NCBI GenBank assembly: GCA_002305795.1
Contig: DBRF01000012.1
Span: forward strand, 52,923-116,922
DNA: 64,000 nt
Reading direction: 5' to 3'
From: Ruminococcaceae bacterium UBA1375
Lineage (GTDB): Bacteria; Bacillota; Clostridia; Oscillospirales; Ruminococcaceae
Part shown: positions 8,743 through 18,243 of the stretch, in pieces
Layout: each line of letters starts with the position of its first letter
How positions within the stretch are numbered: position 1 is the first letter of the stretch
Position numbers and translations under genes: made by a program
The notes under the pieces: model-generated
What the model saw: only the letters and a program-made list of their open reading frames with translations
What the model was told of the DNA's origin: nothing
Database searches by the model: none

Positions 8743-9144
8743 ATGAACATTGCGCTGATTGCCCACGATGCAAAAAAAGAACTGATGGTGCAGTTCTGCA
8801 TTGCCTATTGCGGCATTTTAAGCCGTCACCACCTCTGCGCCACCGGCACCACCGGCAAATTTGTACAGGAAGCCACCGGGCTGGAAATCCAAAAATTCAT
8901 GAGCGGCGCACAGGGCGGTGCACAGCAGATTGTGTCCCGGATTGCCTACAACGAGATTGATATGGTTCTCTTGTTCCGGGATCCCCTGACCACCAAAACC
9001 AACGAGATTACCGAAAACAACCTGCTCCACGAATGCGATGTCCACAACATTCCCATTGCCACCAACATCGCCACCGCAGAAGTGCTGATCCACGGCCTGG
9101 AGCGAGGCGACTTGGATTGGCGGAACATTGTCAACCCGAAATAA
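8743..9144 (+). CDS. mgsA: Methylglyoxal synthase homologue with altered active site
   Basis: Methylglyoxal synthase turns dihydroxyacetone phosphate into methylglyoxal and phosphate, bypassing lower glycolysis. The 133-residue product keeps the family fold and phosphate-binding features: IALIAHD (H8, D9), K12, ATGTTG (34-38) and the LLFRDPL loop (D80). By my alignment to the E. coli enzyme (offset 11), the catalytic base Asp71 is Ala60 here (GGAQQ instead of GGDQQ), His98 is Asn87, Asp101 is Thr90 and Arg107 is His96. The C-terminal CDVHNIPIATNIATAEVL segment is typical. A regulatory or altered-activity homologue is likely. It shares a promoter with the minD-like gene. Confidence 0.8.
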   Translation: MNIALIAHDAKKELMVQFCIAYCGILSRHHLCATGTTGKFVQEATGLEIQKFMSGAQGGAQQIVSRIAYNEIDMVLLFRDPLTTKTNEITENNLLHECDVHNIPIATNIATAEVLIHGLERGDLDWRNIVNPK

Positions 9145-9180
9145 CGACATCACCTGCTGGAAAGAAAAAGGAGAATGACC

Positions 9181-10293
9181 ATGAAATGCCCTCATTGCGG
9201 CACAGAAGCGGAAAGCCGGTTTTGTCCAAATTGTGGTACCTTATTGCAAGATAACCAACCTGCTTCCTCTGATGTGTCCCCCTCTGTATCTGATACTCCC
9301 ATATCAACTGCTCCAACCGTACCACCAACCACCCCTTCTTCTGAACCATCTGCTGAACTGCCTAAAAGCAAAAAACGATTTCCAAAATGGGCCATTGCTA
9401 GCATTATTGCTGTAATTTGTTTAGCAATCTTAGGAGGGTTAGGGTACTTCGCTTGGATGGTGATTAGCGGTGACAGCACTCCTCCCAGCTCTACCACTAT
9501 TCGTCCCACTTCATCTTCTACTTCCTCAAAAACAAATAATTTTGAAGAAGAGACAACTGGAACCAGCTCTACTGCTTCCTCAACATCCAGAACACTATCT
9601 GACGGAGAAATTCCATTGATGTATTCTAATCCAGATAGCTATGTTGGCGATACAGTTACTTTAATAGGGCAGGTGTTTACCGAACCCGAACGCTCAAGCG
9701 GAAGTATTGCTTTTCAAATGTTTCAGGATCCTTCTGGAAGCAGCCGTAATACTTTAGTATATTATGTTGGAAGCGCTGATATAAAAGAAGGCGATTACGT
9801 TCGCATTACCGGAACTGTGATGGGGTCTTTCAGTGGCACAAACGCTTTCGGTGGTACGATCTATGCCCCGGCAATTAGTACAAGTCAACTGGAAGTGATT
9901 TCTTACATTGATGCTGTGTCGCCTTCCATTTCCACTCTAAATTTAAGTAATGCTACCATAAATCAGTATGGTTGCTCTATCACTATTGAAAAAATAGAAT
10001 TAGCTGCAGAAGAAACTAGAGTATACGTTTCAGTAACTAATAATAGCGCCGAAGAGTTTTCTTTCTATCGTTATAGTGCAAAAATCGTTCAAAATGGCCA
10101 GCAATACGAACTTGAAACTAACTACGATGCAGATTATCCCGAAGTGTCTACTGATATCTTACCTGGTGTTACTTCGACCGGTATCCTAACCTTCCCGCCA
10201 TTGCAAAACGGAGCAATGCAAATCATTTTATCCGGCCAAAGCCATGACTTTTCTTTGGATTTTGAAGACTATATATTCAATGTCCCTGGTTAA
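9181..10293 (+). CDS. Zinc-ribbon membrane protein with OB-like and DUF4352-like extracellular region
   Basis: I do not recognise the gene as a named family. It has an N-terminal zinc ribbon (CPHCG...CPNCG, residues 2-19), a Pro/Ser/Thr linker, one membrane helix near residues 68-92, a second Ser/Thr-rich linker, then an OB-fold-like segment (about 140-240, starting YVGDTVTLIGQV) and a beta-rich C terminus (about 255-365) like the DUF4352/DUF5067 class. The zinc ribbon would be cytoplasmic and the rest outside. I place the start at ATG 9181, seven bases after AAGGAG, rather than ATG 9175. Codon use is clearly AT-richer than both neighbours, which suggests acquisition by transfer. A good terminator follows. 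Confidence 0.75.
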   Translation: MKCPHCGTEAESRFCPNCGTLLQDNQPASSDVSPSVSDTPISTAPTVPPTTPSSEPSAELPKSKKRFPKWAIASIIAVICLAILGGLGYFAWMVISGDSTPPSSTTIRPTSSSTSSKTNNFEEETTGTSSTASSTSRTLSDGEIPLMYSNPDSYVGDTVTLIGQVFTEPERSSGSIAFQMFQDPSGSSRNTLVYYVGSADIKEGDYVRITGTVMGSFSGTNAFGGTIYAPAISTSQLEVISYIDAVSPSISTLNLSNATINQYGCSITIEKIELAAEETRVYVSVTNNSAEEFSFYRYSAKIVQNGQQYELETNYDADYPEVSTDILPGVTSTGILTFPPLQNGAMQIILSGQSHDFSLDFEDYIFNVPG

Positions 10294-10322
10294 TTGATAC
10301 CTCTTTCTTCCTCCCTTATCTG

Positions 10323-10369
10323 CAGCCCGTCCGGCGTTTCCCCCAAAATCACGCCGGACGGGCTGTTTT
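10323..10369 (+). terminator. Intrinsic terminator after the zinc-ribbon gene
   Basis: A 15-base perfect stem, left arm 10323-10337 and right arm 10351-10365 (CAGCCCGTCC...GGACGGGCTG), is followed by TTTTG. Confidence 0.85.
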
Positions 10370-10380
10370 GCGCCGAGGAC

Positions 10381-10423
10381 AAAAATCGGCCCCCTGAAGC
10401 AGAATTGGTCTTGCTTCAGAGGG
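10381..10423 (-). terminator. Intrinsic terminator closing the minus-strand operon
   Basis: CTGAAGCA at 10394-10401 pairs with TGCTTCAG at 10412-10419, extended by CCC/GGG beyond a one-base bulge. Read on the minus strand it ends in GATTTTT. Confidence 0.7.
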
Positions 10424-10447
10424 TCATTCTATGGAGAGTTGGCGCCG

Positions 10448-10813
10448 TCAGGCCTGTTTTCCGGCTTCCCGCCGGGCCAGTTCTTCCCGCAGGGCTTTTT
10501 CGTCAATGGGGTCGTCTACAAACAGCAGTTCCTCCCGCTCCCAGCGGTAAAAGTTGTGCCGTTCCACTTCCAGTTGCTGCCCCACTTCGTCCTCCGCCCA
10601 GGCCTCAAACAATGTGCCCCATTGGGCGAAGTCCTCATAAATGCGGATATGCACTCGAGTTTGGGAATGTTCCGAACCGGTAAACATCCGGTAGCGCTTG
10701 GGCAGGGGATGTCCCAGACGGGCTTCTTCCTGGTCTGTTTTCCGTTCCAGTTCCAACTCCTGCATCCACTTGTCAAAAGGGATTTCCTGGGTTTGACGGT
10801 ATACGATTCTCAT
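10448..10813 (-). CDS. Small hypothetical protein, paralogue of its upstream neighbour
   Basis: No family recognised. The 121-residue soluble protein shares a clear pattern with the gene at 10826-11251: an N-terminal beta strand (MRIVYRQTQEIP), LGHPLPKRYRMFTG, a charged helix, then YRWEREELLFVDDP. The layout of strand, RYRxFTG, a short Phe-rich helix and a W-x-R-x-E strand resembles dimeric alpha/beta-barrel proteins of the NIPSNAP/ABM type, but this is inference from pattern only. It starts 12 bases after its paralogue, with an AAGGAGG site, and ends at the operon terminator. It may be the last gene of the sugar/VOC operon. Confidence 0.7.
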   Translation of the reverse strand: MRIVYRQTQEIPFDKWMQELELERKTDQEEARLGHPLPKRYRMFTGSEHSQTRVHIRIYEDFAQWGTLFEAWAEDEVGQQLEVERHNFYRWEREELLFVDDPIDEKALREELARREAGKQA

Positions 10814-10825
10814 GTTGCCGCCTCC

Positions 10826-11251
10826 TTATCCTTTGTAGTTGGGTTGGTCTTTTGGCATCTGATAATTGGGATTCACCACATACCGGATGGTGCGGCCCTG
10901 TTCCGCCGCCATCTGGAGCCAAGGCATCACCGGATCCCGAGGATCGTCTGCGTAGAGGATTTCCTGCCGCTGCCAGCGATAGCATTTCTCCCAATCTGCA
11001 TCCAACTTTTGGCAGATGGGATCGTCAAACCATTTCTGCATCAAACGGGTAAACTCCGCAATGGATTCGAATTCCCGTTCGTGGATCCGAGTAAGGTTGT
11101 TGCAGTTACCGGTAAAGGGCCGGTAACGGGTGGGTAGAGGAATTCCCAGGCGCAGGGCCTCCAGGTCGCTTTGATGTTCCAGCTCCTTCTGTCTTTCCCG
11201 GTTCTCCACCGGAACTTCCTGAATGGTGCGAAACAAAACACGGATTTTCAT
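10826..11251 (-). CDS. Small hypothetical protein, tandem paralogue
   Basis: This 141-residue protein has no recognised family but shares with the next gene (10448-10813) the motifs LGxPLPxRYRxFTG (here LGIPLPTRYRPFTG) and YRWQRQEILYADDP. It has a longer C terminus ending in an Asn/Pro-rich stretch. The segment RIHEREFESIAEF resembles the helix that follows strand 1-2 in dimeric alpha/beta-barrel proteins. AAAGGAG precedes the ATG. It lies 103 bases downstream of the last permease gene of the CUT2 transporter, separated by a GC hairpin without a T-run, so read-through from the operon is plausible. Confidence 0.7.
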   Translation of the reverse strand: MKIRVLFRTIQEVPVENRERQKELEHQSDLEALRLGIPLPTRYRPFTGNCNNLTRIHEREFESIAEFTRLMQKWFDDPICQKLDADWEKCYRWQRQEILYADDPRDPVMPWLQMAAEQGRTIRYVVNPNYQMPKDQPNYKG

Positions 11252-11285
11252 AATCTGCTCCTTTCAACGTCTCTGTTAAGATGGA

Positions 11286-11309
11286 AGCCTCCGGCAAAGG
11301 TCGGAGGCT
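11286..11309. other. GC-rich hairpin between permease gene and the small paralogues
   Basis: AGCCTCCG at 11286-11293 and CGGAGGCT at 11302-11309 form a strong stem with an 8-base loop. Neither strand has a T-run next to it, so it is not a convincing terminator; it may be an RNA-processing or stability element within the operon. Confidence 0.5.
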
Positions 11310-11354
11310 CCACAGGAAAGAGAGGAAAATTATAGAGAGTTAGAGATGAATGAG

Positions 11355-12326
11355 TCAGGCTGCTGCTTTCTTTTTAAACAGCTTTGCTTTGAGCTTGACA
11401 ATGAGGTCCGAACGGGAAGAAGCCACCATGAACAGCACCACCACAATGCCGATGATAACCTTGTTGAAGGTGGTGGGGACGCCGATGGCCATCATGCCCA
11501 TCTTCAGGATCTGGGTGATGATTGCACCCACATAGACGCCGAAGATCACACTGCCCTTACCGGCAATGGCCATGCCAATCAGCACGCACATCATGGCGTC
11601 AAATACGGTAGAAGCGCTTCCCATGGTGCCGGATACCGCCGAGATAACCCCGGAAGTGCTCAAGCTCAGGATGGCATACAACCCGGCGAAAACGCCAGAG
11701 ACGATCAGGGCCATCGCCTTGGTTTTTTCCGCATTGATGCCGTTGGTCTGCGCCACCGTAGCATTGCTTCCCACTGCCCGCACATTGTATCCCAGCCGCC
11801 GCTTGTAATACAGCCAGTAGGCAAAGGCAAAGCAGAGAACGAACATGATTAAGTTCCAGGGAAAGGTCCCCAAAACCATGTATTCCGCAGTGAGGTGCAG
11901 TCCGCCGCCGTCATAGATGATTCGGGTAAAACTTTCAAAAATCAGCATCAGACCGATGGATGCGATCAAAGTGGGAATCCGCAGCAGACGATAGGTATAT
12001 CCCACAATGAACCCCAAAGCGATGGAGATTGCCATAGCCAGTACAATAAAGCCTATCAGTCCCAAAGAATACTGCATAGCCAGATTGCCGGCTAAAATGG
12101 CCGCCAGCACATACCGTGCGCCGATGGAAAAATCCCAGTTTCCTACTTTCATGCTCAGCAGCACGCCCCAGCCTAAAATGGCGGGTGCAAAGCTCTGTTG
12201 CAGCAGGGACGCCACAGCACCCCAAGAACGAGTCTCCGGAGAGACCAACAGCAGCACAAGGATCAGCAGCACCGGTACTGCCACTGCAATGGAATAGCTT
12301 TTCACAAAATTCAGAATATTTTTCAT
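11355..12326 (-). CDS. CUT2-type sugar ABC transporter permease (second)
   Basis: The 323-residue integral membrane protein has 8-10 hydrophobic helices and the RbsC/BPD_transp_2 layout, including the cytoplasmic loop GSNATVAQTNGINAEKTKA that corresponds to the conserved G-x-N-x-x-A-x-x-x-G-I-N motif contacting the ATPase. It ends in a Lys/Ala-rich tail. It is the second permease of an importer whose ATPase, first permease and binding protein lie just upstream. CUT2 systems normally use homodimeric or paired permeases with one double-ATPase protein. It shares only general family similarity with the permease at 13537-14478, so a heterodimeric channel is expected. Confidence 0.9.
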   Translation of the reverse strand: MKNILNFVKSYSIAVAVPVLLILVLLLVSPETRSWGAVASLLQQSFAPAILGWGVLLSMKVGNWDFSIGARYVLAAILAGNLAMQYSLGLIGFIVLAMAISIALGFIVGYTYRLLRIPTLIASIGLMLIFESFTRIIYDGGGLHLTAEYMVLGTFPWNLIMFVLCFAFAYWLYYKRRLGYNVRAVGSNATVAQTNGINAEKTKAMALIVSGVFAGLYAILSLSTSGVISAVSGTMGSASTVFDAMMCVLIGMAIAGKGSVIFGVYVGAIITQILKMGMMAIGVPTTFNKVIIGIVVVLFMVASSRSDLIVKLKAKLFKKKAAA

Positions 12327-12361
12327 TCCATTTACCTCGAATTATGATTTTACTGCTTGTC

Positions 12362-13507
12362 TTAGGTCAGGCCCACTGCTTCCTTTACAAAATCAATGGA
12401 CCAATCGTCCAGCACCGCCTGATAATCCTCCACGGTCACATCCGGGCCCACCAGGCTTTGAATCAATTCATCGCTGTACAGCTGCACATCGGGGTTGTCC
12501 ACATACTGGGAGAAAATCTGCATTTCTTCGGAGCTGGTAATCAGCAGGGGAGACAGGGTCATTTCAAACACGCCGTCCTGAATCACATTGCCCTGCACCC
12601 GGTTGACCAGAGCCAGGAAAGAAATCAAGCATTCAGTGGTGTAGCCGCCGCAGGAAACAGACAGCCAGCCTTGGTCAAAGGCTTCCTGGTTCCCGTCGAA
12701 GGTGTCGAAGGCCGCTACTTTGATGGAGCCGGGTTCCTTGCCGGAGCCGTTGAGGGCGGACATAATGGCTTCGCCCACACCGTTGGTGCCGCTGACCGCC
12801 AAAATGGCTTCCATTTCAGGATACAGGGTCATGAAATTGTTGACGCCGTCTACCACAGTGGTGGCGTCGCCGCTGGAGGGGTTCTGGAAGGTGCCCAGAA
12901 TCTCAATGTTGTTTTCCGCACAGCCGTCGATGAAGCCGTTGTTCCGGTCCACCATCATGGCGTCGGTGGGGTCGCCGGAGATCATGCAGACCTTGGTGAT
13001 TCCCTGTTCAGCCAATTCTGCCACCATGTTTTTGCACACGTCATAGCTGTTGTCGTAGACACGGGTAACGAAATAGGGGTTGGCTTCCACTGCCGCCAGC
13101 ACTTCGTCGTCGATGATGTCCCGGTTGCTGGTTGCCCAGTACACTCCGGCCTGCTGGCAGGCATTGCCCAGCTGCAGGTTGGCTGCGGTGTCCATGGGGA
13201 TGAAGTAGATGCCATCGCATCCGGCGTTGATCAGGTTTTCGCAGTCGGTCAATTCAGTGGCGGTATCCAATGCGCCCAAAGACCAAACCAGTTCCACGTT
13301 CAGCACTTCTGCCGCATGGTTAGCCCAGGCATAGAAGGTGCCGCCCATGGCGTCGGTATTGCCGTACCAGATCATGCCGATTTTCTTTTTCTCGCCAGTG
13401 GTTTGGGTGTCGCCGCCGCCGCTGCAAGCGGTGACCATAAACAGCATCATAGCGGCCAGTAACACCGCCATTACCTTTTTCAGAGCAGACTTCGCTTTTC
13501 TTGACAT
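12362..13507 (-). CDS. Sugar ABC transporter substrate-binding lipoprotein
   Basis: The 381-residue product starts with a basic, hydrophobic signal peptide and a lipobox ending VTAC (Cys about residue 28), followed by a Gly/Thr linker and a periplasmic-binding-protein type 1 fold (KKIGMIWYGNTDAMGGTFYA..., shortened). Features of the ribose/galactose-binding class are visible, for example INAGCDGIYFIPMDTAA and ILAVSGTNGVGEAIMSAL. It captures the substrate outside the cell and delivers it to the two permeases encoded on either side. The ligand cannot be read from the sequence; kinase and GH1 genes in the operon suggest a small beta-glucoside. Confidence 0.92.
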   Translation of the reverse strand: MSRKAKSALKKVMAVLLAAMMLFMVTACSGGGDTQTTGEKKKIGMIWYGNTDAMGGTFYAWANHAAEVLNVELVWSLGALDTATELTDCENLINAGCDGIYFIPMDTAANLQLGNACQQAGVYWATSNRDIIDDEVLAAVEANPYFVTRVYDNSYDVCKNMVAELAEQGITKVCMISGDPTDAMMVDRNNGFIDGCAENNIEILGTFQNPSSGDATTVVDGVNNFMTLYPEMEAILAVSGTNGVGEAIMSALNGSGKEPGSIKVAAFDTFDGNQEAFDQGWLSVSCGGYTTECLISFLALVNRVQGNVIQDGVFEMTLSPLLITSSEEMQIFSQYVDNPDVQLYSDELIQSLVGPDVTVEDYQAVLDDWSIDFVKEAVGLT

Positions 13508-13536
13508 TTGAGTAAACCTCCTTTTATTCTATTTTG

Positions 13537-14478
13537 TCATGCAATCACCGAATACTGCGAACGGTCAATGGAAATAGTTACCGTCAGCAGGAAGAAGATT
13601 GCCTTTACAATGTCCACATAGTCGGCATCCAGGCCCCAGAGCAGCAGCCCATTGTCCAGGATGAAGTAGAACATTACGCCGATGATAGCGGAACGGATCC
13701 GGGTAGCGGAGCCGCCCTGCATGGAGATGCCGCCCAAGCTGAGGGCCAAAAGAACGTCGGTTTCCAGATTTAAGCCGGTGTTACCGTTGACCGCAGCGCT
13801 GCGGACGATGGTCAGACAAGCCGCAATGCCCAGGGTGACGCCGCAGATCACAAAGGCCAGGGTCTTGTACTTGTTCACATTGATGCCGCTGAGCTGGGTA
13901 GCCATAGGGTTAGTGCCGATGAGTTTCTGGTATTTTCCCACTTTGGTGTAATTGAACAGGAAGTAGCAGGCGCCGAATACCACAATCAGCACCACCAGGA
14001 AAAACCAAAGCTGGTTGAACTGGGCTGCCCCCACCATCAGCATGGTCTTGGAGGCGGATACCGTTTGGGCCAGGCCCCGGCCGGCGAACATGATGCAGAG
14101 TCCTGCCATAAAGGCGGGCACCCGGCCGCCGATGTGGATGAAGGCGGAGATCAAGCCGCACATCACGCCGAACACTATGCACATGATGAAGAAGGGGATC
14201 AGCTCTCCCCCGGTCACCAGGTAGGACAGCACGGCGCTCAAGGCGCAGGCGCCGCCCAGAGAGAAGTCCAGGTTATTGTGGGCCATGACGAAGACGGTAC
14301 CGGTGGCAGCCACCAGGGTAATCGCCGCCTGCATAATCAGACTTTGAATGTTGTTCCACCTGAGAAAAAGGCCGTTTGTGGTAAAGGAAAACACCAGAAT
14401 CACAATAATCAAACCAGCCAAAGGGATGATCTTGCGCAGGGTATCCATGGATAATAATTTCCGTACTCGCTGATTCAT
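13537..14478 (-). CDS. CUT2-type sugar ABC transporter permease (first)
   Basis: A 313-residue membrane protein of the RbsC/BPD_transp_2 family. The typical GATGTVFVMAHNNLDFSLGG-like region near residues 58-76 (VMAHNNLDFSLGG is the family's G-x-I-DLSVG equivalent) and the cytoplasmic coupling loop GTNPMATQLSGINVNKYKT are present. It starts 18 bases after the ATPase gene stop and ends 29 bases before the binding-protein gene. With the permease at 11355-12326 it would form the transmembrane channel of the importer. Confidence 0.9.
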   Translation of the reverse strand: MNQRVRKLLSMDTLRKIIPLAGLIIVILVFSFTTNGLFLRWNNIQSLIMQAAITLVAATGTVFVMAHNNLDFSLGGACALSAVLSYLVTGGELIPFFIMCIVFGVMCGLISAFIHIGGRVPAFMAGLCIMFAGRGLAQTVSASKTMLMVGAAQFNQLWFFLVVLIVVFGACYFLFNYTKVGKYQKLIGTNPMATQLSGINVNKYKTLAFVICGVTLGIAACLTIVRSAAVNGNTGLNLETDVLLALSLGGISMQGGSATRIRSAIIGVMFYFILDNGLLLWGLDADYVDIVKAIFFLLTVTISIDRSQYSVIA

Positions 14479-14496
14479 AGAAATAAGCCTCCTTTC

Positions 14497-16011
14497 TCAG
14501 ATAATTGCCGCAATGATGTCCGCTTCGCTGAGCTGGGCGGAACGGGTGAACACCTGATTCTGACGGCCATCCTTCATGGTGATGATCCGGTCTGCCATGC
14601 CGATCAGCTCCATCATCTCTTCGGATACCATCAAAATGCCGATGCCTTGCTGCTTTAGGTCGTTCATCAGCTTATAAATTTTTGCCTTTACGCCTACGTC
14701 AATGCCACGGGTTGGGCAGTCCATGATAAAGACTCTGGAATCATTGGCCAACCACTTGGCGATGACAACCTTCTGTTTGTTGCCGCCGCTGAGGTCCCGG
14801 ACCATCTGCTCCACATTCTGCATCTTGACTTCCATCCGATCCGCTTCCTTTTGGGCGGTTTTCTTTTCACTGCGGGGGCTGATAAAAATGCCCTTCTTCA
14901 GTTTATCCAAACAGGAAGCCACGATATTTTCCTTGATGCTGGTGGCTTGGAACAGGGATTCCTTGTCCCGGTCTTTGGGGATGTAGGCCACTTTGTTTCG
15001 CACCGAAACTGCGGTGTTTTTCAACTGGGTTTCTCCCTTGAGCCCTTCGGTGAGGGTTACGCTTCCGGAAGTGGGCTTAATGGCTCCGAACACGGTTTTC
15101 AGCAGCTCGTGCATACCGCATTCGCTCAGGCCGCCGATTCCAAGGATTTCTCCTTTGTGCAGGTCAAAATTCATCTGGTAGAAGATACCGTCTACCGTCA
15201 AATCCTGCACCGAAAGCACCACTTCATCCTGATAAGAACAGGTGGTGTCTGCCCGGTAATAGGTGCCTCCCAATTCCCGGCCGATCATTTTCTGGCGCAT
15301 GGTATTGGGGTTGATGTCTTCCCCGGACAGGGTGTCGATATAAACCCCGCCCCGCATAATCAGCACCTGATCACACAGCCGCTGGACCTCGTCCAAATCG
15401 TGGGAAATAATGATAATGGCAGTGCCCTTTGCCTTTTGTTCGTCAATGATTTCATAGATTCGATCCCGCCCTTTTTGGGACAGGGCCGTGGTGGTTTCGT
15501 CGATAATCAGAATTCTGGGCTGCTGGCTGAGGGAGCGGGCCGTCTCAATCATCTTTCGATCTTCAAAGGAATAGGTCTCGATGGGTTTTTTAGGGTCCAC
15601 ATAGCTCAAGCCATTTTCATCTAGGATTTTTCGGGCAACCTGGTTGAGCTTGCGCATACTTACGTTGCCCACTTTGGAAAACTGGTCCTCTTCTCCCAAA
15701 AACACGTTTTCTGCCACCGTCATACCGTCGATGGTGCCCTGTTCCTGGGTGAGGTACTGGATTCCTGCCTTCCGGGCGTCCAGTACCGACTTGGGGTGGT
15801 ACTCCTTGCCCAGATAGGTCATGGTTCCCTTGGTAGGGGGATACACGCCGGCGATCATGCTGGATATGGTGGATTTACCGGAACCGTTTTCTCCCACCAG
15901 TCCCAGCACAGTGCCTGCCCGCACCTGCAAGGTCACGTCGGTCACTGCTTTGGTTGCGCCGAATTCTTTGAACATATGCTCTGCTTTTAAAACGATTTCT
16001 TCCAACTTCAT
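14497..16011 (-). CDS. Sugar ABC transporter double ATP-binding protein (RbsA/MglA type)
   Basis: The 504-residue protein contains two nucleotide-binding domains, as expected for CUT2 importers. The first has an intact Walker A (GENGSGKST) and Walker B (ILIIDETTTAL) but an unusual signature (YSFEDRKMIETA instead of LSVGxxQ). The second has a degenerate Walker A (GIGGLSECG), a canonical signature LSGGNKQKVV and a Walker B with Asp (FIMDCPTRGIDVG). One intact and one degenerate site is common in this family. The combination of odd signature 1 and degenerate Walker A 2 still allows composite sites to form. It couples ATP hydrolysis to import by the two adjacent permeases. Confidence 0.93.
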   Translation of the reverse strand: MKLEEIVLKAEHMFKEFGATKAVTDVTLQVRAGTVLGLVGENGSGKSTISSMIAGVYPPTKGTMTYLGKEYHPKSVLDARKAGIQYLTQEQGTIDGMTVAENVFLGEEDQFSKVGNVSMRKLNQVARKILDENGLSYVDPKKPIETYSFEDRKMIETARSLSQQPRILIIDETTTALSQKGRDRIYEIIDEQKAKGTAIIIISHDLDEVQRLCDQVLIMRGGVYIDTLSGEDINPNTMRQKMIGRELGGTYYRADTTCSYQDEVVLSVQDLTVDGIFYQMNFDLHKGEILGIGGLSECGMHELLKTVFGAIKPTSGSVTLTEGLKGETQLKNTAVSVRNKVAYIPKDRDKESLFQATSIKENIVASCLDKLKKGIFISPRSEKKTAQKEADRMEVKMQNVEQMVRDLSGGNKQKVVIAKWLANDSRVFIMDCPTRGIDVGVKAKIYKLMNDLKQQGIGILMVSEEMMELIGMADRIITMKDGRQNQVFTRSAQLSEADIIAAII

Positions 16012-16059
16012 ACCTCCTCACTGTTTTTATTTCGGTTTCTGAGGGGATGAGACATCCCG

Positions 16060-17517
<1,458 letters not shown>

Positions 17518-17547
17518 TTAAATCAAAATGGAAGGGGAAGCCCCCGC

Positions 17548-18222
17548 TTACTGTGCGCCGGTGTTGGTGATGGGATGAGTGCAGTAATCCGGCACAACGT
17601 CCTTCAGCTCCCAGATATAGAGCTGGTTGCCTTCGGAATCCTCAATCACCGCATAGTCTTCGCCGCCTTGGGTAAACCGCTCACGCAGCACCTTGCCGCC
17701 GTACTCCACCACCTTTTTGCAGGTTTCGTCGATGTCCTTCACCTCAATGATAAAGCTGGGAGAGGGCTCGTCCGAGGTTTCCTTTTTCAAAAAGCCGTAT
17801 CCGAAGGAGCAAACGCGGGGCTCCCAATCCGGGGTGCCGGGGCCGGTGGCGCAGTACATGGTGGGATTTTCCGGGTCGGAATCTTCACAGTCGATGATGT
17901 CCCAGCCGAACAGGTCCTGGTAGAAGGAGCGCATTTCTTCCGCTTGCCCTTCGTGATACCCCATCACCCAACGGCGGACCCGGCCGTCCCCTTTCTGGGG
18001 GGCAAAGTCCTTGGCGGGGTGGAAGGAGATGTCAAAGGGATCCCGGTTGGGGTCCACTTCCGGGGGGGCCACATGGATGCGGCGCTTGTCAATGCTTCCG
18101 CACCAGGGCTCCTCCAAAAACTGGGAGCGGGGAGCGCCGCAGCCGGGGCAAGCTGCCGGGACTTCGGTTTCCTCAAAGGCAATGGGGAATCCGCAATTAA
18201 AGCAGGTATAAATCTTTTTCAT
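17548..18222 (-). CDS. VOC-family protein with N-terminal rubredoxin-like zinc/iron knuckle (copy 1)
   Basis: The 224-residue protein begins with a CxxC-x14-CxxC knuckle (C7, C10, C25, C28; CPGCGAP) like the C-terminal domain of rubrerythrin, followed by a linker (RRIHVAPPEVDPNRD) and a VOC/glyoxalase fold (about residues 75-210) with FYQDLFGWDI and the closing strand EDSEGNQLYIW. In metal-dependent VOC enzymes the position after GN-x-L/I is Glu; here it is Tyr. It may therefore bind a ligand without the usual metal, or hand electrons to a partner through the knuckle. It is a paralogue of 20448-21137 and sits 21 bases downstream of a partner VOC gene. Function unknown. Confidence 0.8.
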   Translation of the reverse strand: MKKIYTCFNCGFPIAFEETEVPAACPGCGAPRSQFLEEPWCGSIDKRRIHVAPPEVDPNRDPFDISFHPAKDFAPQKGDGRVRRWVMGYHEGQAEEMRSFYQDLFGWDIIDCEDSDPENPTMYCATGPGTPDWEPRVCSFGYGFLKKETSDEPSPSFIIEVKDIDETCKKVVEYGGKVLRERFTQGGEDYAVIEDSEGNQLYIWELKDVVPDYCTHPITNTGAQ

Positions 18223-18243
18223 GGCAATTCACTCCTTTTTTGG

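Noticed and set aside
12116..13462. Long plus-strand open frame opposite the binding-protein gene
   Set aside because: Low-complexity composition and perfect overlap with a well supported lipoprotein gene on the minus strand.
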